From Nitrospirota bacterium (GTDB lineage: Bacteria > Nitrospirota > Thermodesulfovibrionia > Thermodesulfovibrionales > UBA6898), in contig JAJZPM010000003.1 of NCBI GenBank assembly GCA_021811105.1, forward strand, positions 1 to 64,000: 64,000 bases of DNA, written 5' to 3'. The notes beneath the pieces were generated by a model. That model ran no database searches, had not been told where the DNA came from, and saw only the letters and a list, made by a program, of their open reading frames with translations. Of this stretch, positions 43,564 to 51,645 are shown one piece after another. Position 1 is the stretch's first letter. The number at the start of each line of letters is the position of its first letter. The position numbers and the translations under genes were made by a program.

Positions 43564-45102
43564 TTACGTAGTCGTGCAGCGTGAAATTGCCAGTCCCTTG
43601 ACTGACCTGGGAACGATGCAACTGTCGTGGTGTCCGAAAGGACTCGGGAGAAGACCGTAAAGCTTATCATCCTTCACCCGTACGACGTAGGTTCCGGACT
43701 TTGTCTTCTGGTATCCGCTGTACACCCCGAACAGCCATTTCCCGTCGTCTGTGCACGCTATGGTATGTGTATCTGGCCCGATGTTGATCACCTTGGTGAT
43801 CTTCCAGGTCCGCGTATCAACGGCGCATATGCCGTTCATGCTGGGCGACGGCCACCACAGGGTGACATACAGCTTCTTGCCGTCGGGCGTAAAGCACATA
43901 TGGAACGGATTGGGATACGCGCCTCTCCAGCTCGGATCGCCCACCCCTGCGACTCTTCTCCACTTCGTGGGATCGGAATAATTGCTGGAGTCGAATACAG
44001 CCATAACGTTTTCCCTGGCATTGTTCATGAGCAGGAAGCGGTCTCCGGTGGGATTGAAACCGGCTTGGTGAGCAGGAGTGGGGATGTTCTTGAACGTTGC
44101 TGTCCACTCGCCGTCGCCGACCTTCTTGAAGGGGACCTGAAATCCCTGCGCCGCATGTTTTTCTGATCCCACGCAAATCGCCTTGGGTTCCCACGTCTTT
44201 GTATCAAACACAACTCCGCATCCGATCAGTCTGAGCGCGGCTACCGCGTACTTCTTGTGCTGCGGTTCCCAGGTCAGAGAATCTAGGGCACAGAGGTTCT
44301 TCAGGTGCGGGCCCGGCACCTTCCCCTGCTCGGCAAAAAGTTCTCCTCCGGGAACAAGTTCCCAGTCTACCTTGATGCCGTTTGTGCCCTTCAGGTGATA
44401 GGGCGGTTTCAATTTCTTGATGGTAAGCGTCCCGCCATCAACCCATGCCCGGGCGAGCTCAGAGTTATTGTATTCCCAGTCGAACTTTATTACCGCTTCG
44501 ACTGAAGACGGCTGGGTGCCACGCCCCTTTTTGAATACTGCAAAAATGTCTTTTTGCCCGTCCGCCACCGAAAAGCGCTCGTTGTCCGGCGCGATTGTGA
44601 CATGCACGCCAAGACCGACGCCGGTTGTTTCAGCAACGTCCTCCAGTATATTCATCTTGGTGCCGTCATAATTGATCCGCCAGATATTGAACCCTGGAGC
44701 CGGATCTTTCACCGGAGTCGTGACGCCGTAGATATAGAGATTCTTCCCTCCCTGGGAATCCACCACATATTCGAATTCCTTGTAGGGATCCGGCGAGGCA
44801 AACGCAGCGATATGATGGACAATAGGGGTCTTGTTCCCGGCCCAAATGCTCATATTCAGCCAAGCGAGACAATTACCAGTTGACATATCATATGCGCCTA
44901 CGCCTCCGGCGTATTTCCCCGGGACAAGATGGATATACTTGCCGATCTGCTTGTAGACATCGTCAAACGTCGGATCGCCGAACATGACGGCTTCAGCCGT
45001 GCCCGAAGAACTGATGCGCTTACCAAGACCAAGCTTGCTCATACCGCTTAATGCAGCTCCTGCAACCGCTGCCTTGAATAAATTGCGCCTCGAAATACTC
45101 AT
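43564..45102 (-). CDS. Tat-exported His-rich beta-propeller, NosZ N-domain-like
   Basis: The protein has 512 residues. A twin-arginine signal (SRRNLFKAAVAGAAL) is followed by repeated blade motifs (FTPDGKKLYVT, CTDDGKWLFGV, FNPTGDRFLLMN). Histidines stand at blade starts: H96-H97, H167, H266, H345, H401, H446 and H491-H492. This recalls the propeller of nitrous-oxide reductase, where seven His hold the CuZ centre, but no C-terminal CuA domain is present. A metal site is inferred. The ATG at 45102 has AAGGAGG upstream. It is first in the operon behind a sigma-54 promoter and divergent from tatABC. It could also be a non-metal YVTN-type propeller. Confidence 0.75.
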   Translation of the reverse strand: MSISRRNLFKAAVAGAALSGMSKLGLGKRISSSGTAEAVMFGDPTFDDVYKQIGKYIHLVPGKYAGGVGAYDMSTGNCLAWLNMSIWAGNKTPIVHHIAAFASPDPYKEFEYVVDSQGGKNLYIYGVTTPVKDPAPGFNIWRINYDGTKMNILEDVAETTGVGLGVHVTIAPDNERFSVADGQKDIFAVFKKGRGTQPSSVEAVIKFDWEYNNSELARAWVDGGTLTIKKLKPPYHLKGTNGIKVDWELVPGGELFAEQGKVPGPHLKNLCALDSLTWEPQHKKYAVAALRLIGCGVVFDTKTWEPKAICVGSEKHAAQGFQVPFKKVGDGEWTATFKNIPTPAHQAGFNPTGDRFLLMNNARENVMAVFDSSNYSDPTKWRRVAGVGDPSWRGAYPNPFHMCFTPDGKKLYVTLWWPSPSMNGICAVDTRTWKITKVINIGPDTHTIACTDDGKWLFGVYSGYQKTKSGTYVVRVKDDKLYGLLPSPFGHHDSCIVPRSVKGLAISRCTTT

Positions 45103-45239
45103 CTTTTTACCTCCTTTTTTGTATTGCATTTTATATGGTTCATTCCCGCCCGATGACGTTTGCTGACTAACTCCCTTGCCACCTCCTTTTGTCATTTCTT
45201 ACCGCGTCTTTGCCTTGAGCGATCCATTCATCGCAATCA

Positions 45240-45254
45240 GCAAGCTGGGTGCCA
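45240..45254 (-). promoter_or_regulatory. Sigma-54 promoter of the propeller-transporter operon
   Basis: The minus strand reads TGGCACCCAGCTTGC, a full match to TGGCAC-N5-TTGC with GG and GC ten bases apart. Transcription would begin near 45229, about 127 nt before the propeller start codon. Confidence 0.75.
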
Positions 45255-45320
45255 GGTCGCAACGCTTGTTTTTTTTGCAGGTTTTATGCGGCACTATCGG
45301 AATCAAAGGAGATTTTTTTC

Positions 45321-45360
45321 CATAATGAAACATGAAAATGTTTCATTATGTTCCATTATG
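45321..45360. promoter_or_regulatory. Candidate upstream activating sequence for a sigma-54 activator
   Basis: A perfect inverted repeat has 13-bp arms (CATAATGAAACAT, 45321-45333; ATGTTTCATTATG, 45338-45350) around GAAA. A third half-site TTCCATTATG (45351-45360) directly repeats TTTCATTATG. It lies about 67 bp behind the leftward and 145 bp behind the rightward sigma-54 promoter, normal distances for an enhancer. Confidence 0.65.
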
Positions 45361-45506
45361 GAAAGACAGAAGAGACTTGAAGAGGTTTGATTAAAATAAT
45401 GTTTGATCAACACAAAAGAAACGATTCTCATATATTACAGGACTTACCGCTGCCCCTGGCGTTGCATAAAGCAAAATCTTCAATTAAGCAAAGTTGCGGG
45501 GACTTC

Positions 45507-45523
45507 TGGCACGAAAATGGCTT
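45507..45523 (+). promoter_or_regulatory. Sigma-54 promoter of the tat operon
   Basis: TGGCAC-GAAAA-TGGCTT: GG at 45508-45509 and GC at 45520-45521 have exact spacing; one base differs from TTGC. Transcription would begin near 45533, about 57 nt before tatA. Confidence 0.65.
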
Positions 45524-45589
45524 AGCCAAATACAGGACGCTGTCTCACATCAGAAAAAAACGAATCATCCACCAATGAGGAGGCAAACT

Positions 45590-45775
45590 ATGTTTGGTCT
45601 TGGCTTGCAGGAATTAATAATCATTTTAGTGATAATCATGGTTTTGTTTGGAGGGAAGAGATTGCCGGAACTTGCAGAAGGGATGGGAAAAGCGATCAGG
45701 AATTTCAAAAAAGCTTCTCTGGAGGATAACGCCCTTAACGTTACACCCAAAACAAATTCAGATAATGAAAAATAG
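45590..45775 (+). CDS. tatA: Sec-independent translocase protein TatA
   Basis: The protein has 61 residues: N-terminal helix (GLGLQELIIILVIIMVLFGG), the hinge GGKRLPELAEGMGKAIRNFKKA, and an acidic tail. It forms the transport pore of the twin-arginine pathway. The ATG at 45590 has GAGGAGG upstream. It is first of three tat genes facing away from the Tat substrate gene at 45102. Confidence 0.92.
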   Translation: MFGLGLQELIIILVIIMVLFGGKRLPELAEGMGKAIRNFKKASLEDNALNVTPKTNSDNEK

Positions 45776-45907
45776 CGTGTGTAAAGAAATACTGTAATCG
45801 CCCTTAGATCTCAGACGTATTATAGAGCATCACAATTATCAAAAAGAAATCTCTTATGGCGGAATTTAAAAGAGGATGCTTTTGTTAAATTCTGAAAATA
45901 TTTTATT

Positions 45908-46186
45908 ATGCTCGACATTGGCTTTCAAGAGATAATAATAATTTTTGCTGTTGCCCTTATAGTCATAGGCCCCAAACAACTTCCTGAATTCAGCAAGAAA
46001 CTCGGGAAATGGATTCTGGAGATTAGAAAAGGTGTAAATTTGGCCAAGAGCCAAATAACGGAAGAGATTAACAAAGACATCCAGATTTCCGGGGAAAGGT
46101 CAGGGACTACTGCTCACCCTCTCCGGGAAGATGACGAAAGAGATGACGTCATGAGTGAACACAATGTTGCTGAGGAAAAGACATAA
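45908..46186 (+). CDS. tatB: TatA/TatB-family protein, probably TatB
   Basis: The protein has 92 residues. The N-terminal helix and GPKQLPEFSKKLGKWILEIRKG fit TatB better than TatA, as does the longer amphipathic region. It would form the substrate receptor with TatC. The ATG at 45908 comes after a 132-nt gap from tatA; no strong ribosome site is visible. Its stop is directly followed by the TTG start of tatC. Confidence 0.85.
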   Translation: MLDIGFQEIIIIFAVALIVIGPKQLPEFSKKLGKWILEIRKGVNLAKSQITEEINKDIQISGERSGTTAHPLREDDERDDVMSEHNVAEEKT

Positions 46187-46987
46187 TTGGAAGATACAAA
46201 ACTACCTTTGACAGAACATCTTACGGAACTGCGTAAAAGAATATTAATATCGGTAGTAGTTTTGTTTTTCGCATTTCTCTTTTTTTTTAACTATTCGGAA
46301 GAATTGTTTAAACTTATTACTTTCCCTCTAAACTCAGAAATAAAGCTTGATCTTGCAAATCCCTATATTCGTATAGAGGAAAAAGTCGGCCCCCCGCTGG
46401 TTTTTCTTGCAGTTGCAGAGGCTTTCTGGATACACTTCAAGGTTTCTTTCGTCGCGGCCTTTATTGCCTCGTTGCCGATAATATTTTATCAGTTGTGGAG
46501 TTTTATCGCCCCGGGCCTGCTTGAAAAAGAGAAGAGATATGTTATGCCATTTGTGTTATTTGCCACGCTGCTTTTCCTGGTCGGGTCTCTGTTTTGTTTT
46601 TATGTTGTTCTGCCTTTTTCACTCACTTTTTTGCTGGGATATAAAACAGCCTCTTTAACGCCTATGCTGTCGGTCGAAAAATATATCGATTTCTGTTTGA
46701 AATTCATCCTTGCCTTCGGATTAATTTTCGAACTCCCAGTGGTTATATTGTATTTGACAAGATTCGGAATAGTTTCGCCAAAGACCCTGGCAAAACACAG
46801 AAAATACGCTGTCCTTTTTTCTTTTATTGCAGCCGCCATTCTAACCCCTACGCCTGATGCATTCAATCAGGTACTCATGGCAATTCCTATCATTCTTTTA
46901 TATGAAATCGGCATGCTTTTATCTATAATTATCTACAGAAAAAGAAAAGTGCCTGATGAAAGAGGAAAAGTGCACAAAACCATTTAG
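46187..46987 (+). CDS. tatC: Sec-independent translocase protein TatC
   Basis: The protein has 266 residues and six transmembrane helices. It opens with LPLTEHLTELRKRILIS and contains the conserved FYQLWSFIAPGLLEKEKRYV and F-E-PVVI regions. It recognises the twin-arginine signal. The start is TTG at 46187, just after the tatB stop, with GAGG 11 nt upstream. In this window it could serve the propeller and the formate dehydrogenase. Confidence 0.94.
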   Translation: MEDTKLPLTEHLTELRKRILISVVVLFFAFLFFFNYSEELFKLITFPLNSEIKLDLANPYIRIEEKVGPPLVFLAVAEAFWIHFKVSFVAAFIASLPIIFYQLWSFIAPGLLEKEKRYVMPFVLFATLLFLVGSLFCFYVVLPFSLTFLLGYKTASLTPMLSVEKYIDFCLKFILAFGLIFELPVVILYLTRFGIVSPKTLAKHRKYAVLFSFIAAAILTPTPDAFNQVLMAIPIILLYEIGMLLSIIIYRKRKVPDERGKVHKTI

Positions 46988-47040
46988 GGTCAACCAGCAT
47001 TGGCTTCGTCCCAAACTCAGGTGGTATAATTTCCGGTATC

Positions 47041-47359
47041 ATGCTTGTACCAATTTCCGTCAACGACCTGAAACCCAGCATGTATGTCGTCATCCGGGAT
47101 TCCTGGTTGAAGCACCCTTTTCTGAAAGCGCGCTTTCTCATTCAGTCGCAGGAGCAGGTAGATAAACTAAGGGCGTCCGGACTTTCTGTGGTCACCATAG
47201 ACACGGAGAAGGGACTCGTGCCGGATTCGGCCCGCCGCAGCTCCCCCCCCCGACGTCTCATCGCCGTCCCCTGCGGTCTGGGAACCGGAAAAACTTGTGC
47301 CCCCCGAACTGCGCGAGGCTATCCGGGACAAGACCCTCCCGCCGGAAAAAAAGGCCTAG
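47041..47359 (+). pseudogene. N-terminal (DUF3391-type) part of a broken HD-GYP gene
   Basis: The first 70 codons (PISVNDLKPSMYVVIRDSWLKHPF...LSVVTIDTEKG) are the domain that normally precedes HD-GYP in this family. A tract of nine C at about 47243-47251 shifts the frame; the correct continuation (VWEPEKLVPPELREAI...PPEKKA) is in another frame and ends at TAG 47357-47359. So two lesions separate it from the catalytic domain. Either a pseudogene, a variable tract, or a sequence error in the C run combined with a real amber stop. Confidence 0.65.
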
Positions 47360-47362
47360 GTC

Positions 47363-48025
47363 GTGTACCGGTCTTCCCTGATACTCATGGAAAGGCTCTT
47401 CAACGACCCGAAGGCCGAGAAGATCAGGGAGGCTAAGAAAGGGGTCTCGGAGATCGTCGACGTCGTGATTGCCGACAGCGTCATGGCGAAGAACCTCGTC
47501 AATATTACCTCATATGATTTCTATACCTATACGCATTCGGTAAACGTCGGCATCCTCTCTGCCCTGCTGGCGGGCGCACTCTACAGACGGTCGGCCGCCC
47601 ATGACCTGCATGAACTCGGCGCCGGCTTCTTCCTCCACGACATCGGGAAGGTGCGGGTGGACCCTGCGATCGTGAACAAGCAGGGCGCGCTGACTGAAGA
47701 GGAAATGGAGCAGATGCGGTCGCATCCCTGCCAGGGGTATGCCATACTTTCAGAGGCAGGAGAGTTGTCCGAGGAGTGCAGGATCATTGTGATGCAGCAC
47801 CACGAGCGTCAGGACGGGAATGGATACCCGAAACGGCTGAGGGGCGACGAAATCCATTCTTACAGCCGCATCTGCAGCATCGCCGACGTCTATGACGCGC
47901 TCACATCGGAGCGCTCATACAAAAAGCGATTCACACCGTTCGAGGCACTGATGATAATGAAGGAGCAGATGATCGACCACTTTACGACAGAACTTTTCGA
48001 GAAGTTCGTGCTTCTCTTAGCGTAG
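47363..48025 (+). CDS. HD-GYP cyclic-di-GMP phosphodiesterase domain protein
   Basis: The protein has 220 residues with an intact HD-GYP domain: FLHDIGKVRVDP, the GAGFF lead-in, QHHERQDGNGYPKRL and SIADVYDALTSERSYKK. It could be translated alone from GTG at 47363, which has AAAGG at 8 nt. In the family it follows the DUF3391 part found just upstream in another frame. If expressed it would degrade cyclic-di-GMP. It converges on the motB1 gene. Confidence 0.8.
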   Translation: MYRSSLILMERLFNDPKAEKIREAKKGVSEIVDVVIADSVMAKNLVNITSYDFYTYTHSVNVGILSALLAGALYRRSAAHDLHELGAGFFLHDIGKVRVDPAIVNKQGALTEEEMEQMRSHPCQGYAILSEAGELSEECRIIVMQHHERQDGNGYPKRLRGDEIHSYSRICSIADVYDALTSERSYKKRFTPFEALMIMKEQMIDHFTTELFEKFVLLLA

Positions 48026-48045
48026 CAGTGCCGCAGGCCCAGCCG

Positions 48046-48876
48046 TCACACGGGCGGTTCACCTGGAACGGCAGCCCGCTCCGGGGCTTCATGCTCAGAA
48101 TGGTCCCCGCCGTCTTTCGGGAAGAGAAGAATAATGCTTATCCTCCTGTTGCGCGGGTCGCCCGGGTTGTCCTTGATCAAAGGTTCGGTTGCGGCGAAAC
48201 CGGAGACCCGGTAGATCCGATCGGGATTCAGTCCGTTTTTTTCGAGCTCTTTTCTGGCGGCCGAGGCGCGCTCCGTCGAAAGCTCCCAGTTCGTATATCG
48301 TCCGGATGCGTAGCTGAGAGCGTCGGTGTGCCCTTCGATGGCGATCCTGTTGTCGAGGGACTTGATGCTTTCCGCAATGACAAGGAGAATCTTTACGGCA
48401 TTCGGGCTCAATTCCGAGCTGCCCAGTTTGAAGAGGGGCCTGCCTTCCGAGTCGATCAGCTGTATCCGTAATCCGTCGTCCGCGACCTCGACCGCAACCT
48501 GGTCCTGGACATCGGCAAGACGGGCAGCGATCTGCTGCCGGATAGATCGGCCCACTGTCTCGGGGTTCGACATATCGGTAATACCTTTGCCGAAGTTCTT
48601 ATCCATCTTTCCGAAGGCGCCCCCTGCCTCTCCGGTAACGCCGCCCTGCTCGTTGAGGAACATGGAAGAGCCGGATTTTTCGAAGATGTTAAACTCCTTG
48701 AAGTACGCTGCAACACGCGCCCGGCGTTCGGGCGCGACCATCGTGATAAGCCAGAGAAGCAGAAAAAATGCCATCATAGCGGTTACAAAGTCGGCATAGG
48801 CCACCTTCCAGCTGCCGCCGTGGTGGTCATTGTGCCCCTTTTTCCGCACCTTCTTAATGATGATCTTGGGTTTCAT
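48046..48876 (-). CDS. motB: Flagellar stator protein MotB (set 1)
   Basis: The protein has 276 residues. It has a basic N-terminus, one transmembrane helix with the proton-binding Asp (SWKVAYADFVTAMMAFFLLLW), a plug region, and a C-terminal OmpA-like peptidoglycan-binding domain (IEGHTDALSY, NWELSTERASAAR, RNRRISI). With MotA1 it forms a stator that drives the flagellar motor. It is the last gene of a nine-gene leftward operon. Confidence 0.95.
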   Translation of the reverse strand: MKPKIIIKKVRKKGHNDHHGGSWKVAYADFVTAMMAFFLLLWLITMVAPERRARVAAYFKEFNIFEKSGSSMFLNEQGGVTGEAGGAFGKMDKNFGKGITDMSNPETVGRSIRQQIAARLADVQDQVAVEVADDGLRIQLIDSEGRPLFKLGSSELSPNAVKILLVIAESIKSLDNRIAIEGHTDALSYASGRYTNWELSTERASAARKELEKNGLNPDRIYRVSGFAATEPLIKDNPGDPRNRRISIILLFPKDGGDHSEHEAPERAAVPGEPPV

Positions 48877-48887
48877 GCTCCTATCGC

Positions 48888-49742
48888 TCAGGGCTTTTTC
48901 CTGAGCGCAACCTCAAGTTCCGCAAAGGAAGGGCGGGCCTTTCCGGGTATGGCCCTCCTGCCCGATTCCACTGCCATCTGCGGCGCCGCCCCGCCAACAA
49001 ACGCGACGAGGGCCGTCCTGATTACCATCGCGTAGATCTCCTTTTCCCTTGCCTTATGCTCGAGATTAGTCGCCATGGGACCTACGAATCCGTAGCACAT
49101 GAGCACGCCGAGAAAGGTCCCTACCAAGGCCGCGCCGATGCTGTGGCCGAGCACTGCGGGAGGCTGGTCGATCTTGCCCATGGTGATCACGACCCCGAGG
49201 ACCGCAGCGACGATCCCGAGCCCGGGCAGGGCATCGCCGATCTTGTTTATGCTCTGTGAAGGCAGGATCTCCTCGCTGTGCTGCGCATCCATGTCTATCT
49301 CCATGATTCCGTCCAGCTCGTGCGGCGAAAGGTTCGTGGTGATCATGACCTTCAGGTTGTCGCAGATAAAGTCAACGGCGTGCCTGTTCGATACCACGCT
49401 CTTGAATTTGCTGAACATGGGGCTTGCGACGGGGTTTTCGATGTCCGACTCTATGGAGATCAGGCCCTCTTTCCTGATCTTCGAGAAGATGAGACTGAGG
49501 AGAGCGAGGATCTCGAGATAATGGGCTTTTGTAGTACCTCCGCCGCTGAAAACCTTGCCGATGTTGCCGGCAACCAGCTTCGCGACCGGTCCGGGCGACG
49601 AGATCAGGAAAGAGCCGATGGCGGCCCCGAAAATGATCACCACCTCCGCCGGCTGAAAGAGGACACTGAGGTTCCCATGCTCCAGCAGATACCCGCTGAT
49701 AATCGAGCCCAGCACCACGACTATGCCCACGATCGCGAACAT
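48888..49742 (-). CDS. motA: Flagellar stator protein MotA (set 1)
   Basis: The protein has 284 residues and four transmembrane helices, opening FAIVGIVVVLGSIISGYLLEHGNL with the usual MotA layout; the cytoplasmic loop lies between helices 2 and 3, and LPGLGIVAAVLGVVITMG begins helix 3. It partners MotB1, which starts 12 nt downstream. Confidence 0.95.
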   Translation of the reverse strand: MFAIVGIVVVLGSIISGYLLEHGNLSVLFQPAEVVIIFGAAIGSFLISSPGPVAKLVAGNIGKVFSGGGTTKAHYLEILALLSLIFSKIRKEGLISIESDIENPVASPMFSKFKSVVSNRHAVDFICDNLKVMITTNLSPHELDGIMEIDMDAQHSEEILPSQSINKIGDALPGLGIVAAVLGVVITMGKIDQPPAVLGHSIGAALVGTFLGVLMCYGFVGPMATNLEHKAREKEIYAMVIRTALVAFVGGAAPQMAVESGRRAIPGKARPSFAELEVALRKKP

Positions 49743-49790
49743 TGTTCCCCTCTTCTTACGATGGATTGGCCGGGACGCCCCTGCGGCCGG

Positions 49791-50933
49791 TTACGTGGCA
49801 CATGACGACGGCCCTCTCCCGTCCTTGACGACCGGAAGCTCGATGGTGACCGTCGTCCCCTCCCCCTCTTTCGAATCGACCGCTATCGTCCCTCCGTGTT
49901 CGCTTATGAGACCGTAGGCGATCGAAAGACCGAGGCCCGGGCCGTGCCCGACTGATTTCGTGCTGAAGAAGGGATCGAATATGCGCGGCAGGTCGGAGCT
50001 CTTGATGCCGGTCCCATTGTCCGCGATGACTGTCGTGATGCAGCTGCGCCCCTCGTCGTGCGACGTCGTGACGGTAATACACCCCTGGGTGCCCGCCTGG
50101 GCAATCGCCTCCTCGGCATTCAAGAATATATTCAGGACGACCTGTTGTATCTGCGGCACGTCCACGCATACGCCGGGCAGGTCGCCGTAGTGCTTGACGA
50201 TCTCTATCCCCCTTTTCCTGAACCAGTATATCCGCATCCCGGCCGTCCTGTCGATGACGTAATTCAGGTGCGCGAGGCTGCGCTGCGGCATCTGCTGCCG
50301 GGAGAAACAGAGAAGACTGTCGACAATTTCCGCGCACCGTTCCGCCGCTTTGCGTATCTTGTCGAGTCCGGCGCGCACGCTCTCGTCAGGGACCTTTCGG
50401 AGCATCAGCTCCGTCAGCCCCAGAATGCCGGTCAGCGGGTTGTTGAGCTCGTGCGCCACTCCGGAGACGAGCTGTCCGAGGGAAACCAGCTTATGGGCGT
50501 GATAGAACTGATCGCGCATCCTGTTCATCTCCGTCATGTTCTTCAGTATCCCGACATACACCTGCTCTTCCCCGAAGAGCGCCGGGAAGATGCTCGTGAG
50601 ATAGATCTCGCCGTCGACGCCGACCTCATCGATCACCACGCTGTTCGACATGATGGCCCTGTCGATCACGCAGTTGTCATGCGGGAGGCTCATCTGGAAG
50701 AGGTCGCTCACCTTCATTCCGATAATCTCGCGCGGGTGCTTTCCGAACCGAGCGGCAAAAGACACATTTACTTTCCTGATCGTCCGTTCGGCGTTAAAGA
50801 CAACGATATAGTCGGTGACGGCATCGAAGGTCGCCTGCCATTGCCGCTGACTCTTCGCGACATCGGTCAGCCTTGTCCGGTCAACTTCCTCGGCCCGTGT
50901 TCTTTCGCTCTGCTCCCCGGCGCGCCTGGTCAT
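49791..50933 (-). CDS. PAS-domain sensor histidine kinase
   Basis: The protein has 380 residues and no membrane segment. It has a PAS domain (about 30-145), a HisKA box SGVAHELNNPLTGILGLTE, and an HATPase domain with ADNGTGI and GPGLGLSI. It lies between the two stator gene pairs and just after motB2. I chose the ATG at 50933, which overlaps the motB2 stop region and has AGGGG upstream. The nearby receiver genes (53154, 54628) are likely partners. Confidence 0.88.
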   Translation of the reverse strand: MTRRAGEQSERTRAEEVDRTRLTDVAKSQRQWQATFDAVTDYIVVFNAERTIRKVNVSFAARFGKHPREIIGMKVSDLFQMSLPHDNCVIDRAIMSNSVVIDEVGVDGEIYLTSIFPALFGEEQVYVGILKNMTEMNRMRDQFYHAHKLVSLGQLVSGVAHELNNPLTGILGLTELMLRKVPDESVRAGLDKIRKAAERCAEIVDSLLCFSRQQMPQRSLAHLNYVIDRTAGMRIYWFRKRGIEIVKHYGDLPGVCVDVPQIQQVVLNIFLNAEEAIAQAGTQGCITVTTSHDEGRSCITTVIADNGTGIKSSDLPRIFDPFFSTKSVGHGPGLGLSIAYGLISEHGGTIAVDSKEGEGTTVTIELPVVKDGRGPSSCAT

Positions 50934-50937
50934 CTCT

Positions 50938-51645
50938 TCATTCCCCTTTCCCTTTTTCCGCTGATCTCCCTGCACGCACTATTATATCAACCCTCCTGTT
51001 TTTCGCTCTACCTTCCGGCGTCTCGTTGGGCGCCAGCGGCCTGAACTCGGCGTACCCCGATGCGGAACATCGCGCCGGGTCGAGTCCCCGCGCCTCGACG
51101 AAGTACCGCAGGACGTTCACCGCACGCGCGGTCGAGAGTTCCCAGTTGTCCCTGAACGGGCCCTCGCCGCCCGGCAGAGGCATATTGTCGGTATGTCCCT
51201 CGATGGCCAGCCCATAGGGTACCCGCTTCAGTGCGGCTGCAAGAGAGGCCAGCCCCGGAAGCGCATCTTGCCTGATGCGGGCCTGCCCCGAAGCAAAAAG
51301 AAACTGATCGCTGACCGATAGAACCACTCCGCGCCGGTCTCTCCGAACATCGACATACCGGCCGAAGCGGCCGGACTCCACCACTTGCCTGAAATCTCTC
51401 TCTATTCCGACGACGTCCGGTGCGACCGGTGAGATCCCGTCGATAACCGGCGCTGCCGCGGCCGCGCCGCCGACTTTCAACGCAGTCCTCATGGAGCCGG
51501 TAAACAGCTCTATCTTGCCGCTGTCTACGTGACTCACCGCGTACATCGTGGTGAAAAATGCAAACAGCAGGGTGACAAAGTCCGCATAGGAAACGACCCA
51601 CCGGTCGGGGTGTTCCTCATCCTCAGGCAGCCGCCTCCTCTTCAT
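50938..51645 (-). CDS. motB: Flagellar stator protein MotB (set 2)
   Basis: The protein has 235 residues. The transmembrane helix (DRWVVSYADFVTLLFAFFTTMYA) holds the stator Asp; an OmpA-like domain follows (IEGHTDNMPLPGG, NWELSTARAVNVLRYF, KNRRVDIIV). It is more like the MotB/PomB of polar or sodium-type stators than set 1, but ion choice cannot be told from sequence alone. The ATG at 51645 overlaps the MotA2 stop. Confidence 0.93.
   Translation of the reverse strand: MKRRRLPEDEEHPDRWVVSYADFVTLLFAFFTTMYAVSHVDSGKIELFTGSMRTALKVGGAAAAAPVIDGISPVAPDVVGIERDFRQVVESGRFGRYVDVRRDRRGVVLSVSDQFLFASGQARIRQDALPGLASLAAALKRVPYGLAIEGHTDNMPLPGGEGPFRDNWELSTARAVNVLRYFVEARGLDPARCSASGYAEFRPLAPNETPEGRAKNRRVDIIVRAGRSAEKGKGE

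Larger units (their letters stand above)
45103..45589. other. Divergent control region of the propeller and tat operons
   Basis: 487 bp without a convincing gene. It holds a leftward sigma-54 promoter (45240-45254), a perfect palindrome with a third half-site (45321-45360) and a rightward sigma-54 promoter (45507-45523). Confidence 0.65.

Noticed and set aside
47357-47359. TAG in the HD-GYP gene read as pyrrolysine
   Set aside because: The site lies in a variable linker, there is an extra frameshift upstream, and nothing else suggests pyrrolysine use.
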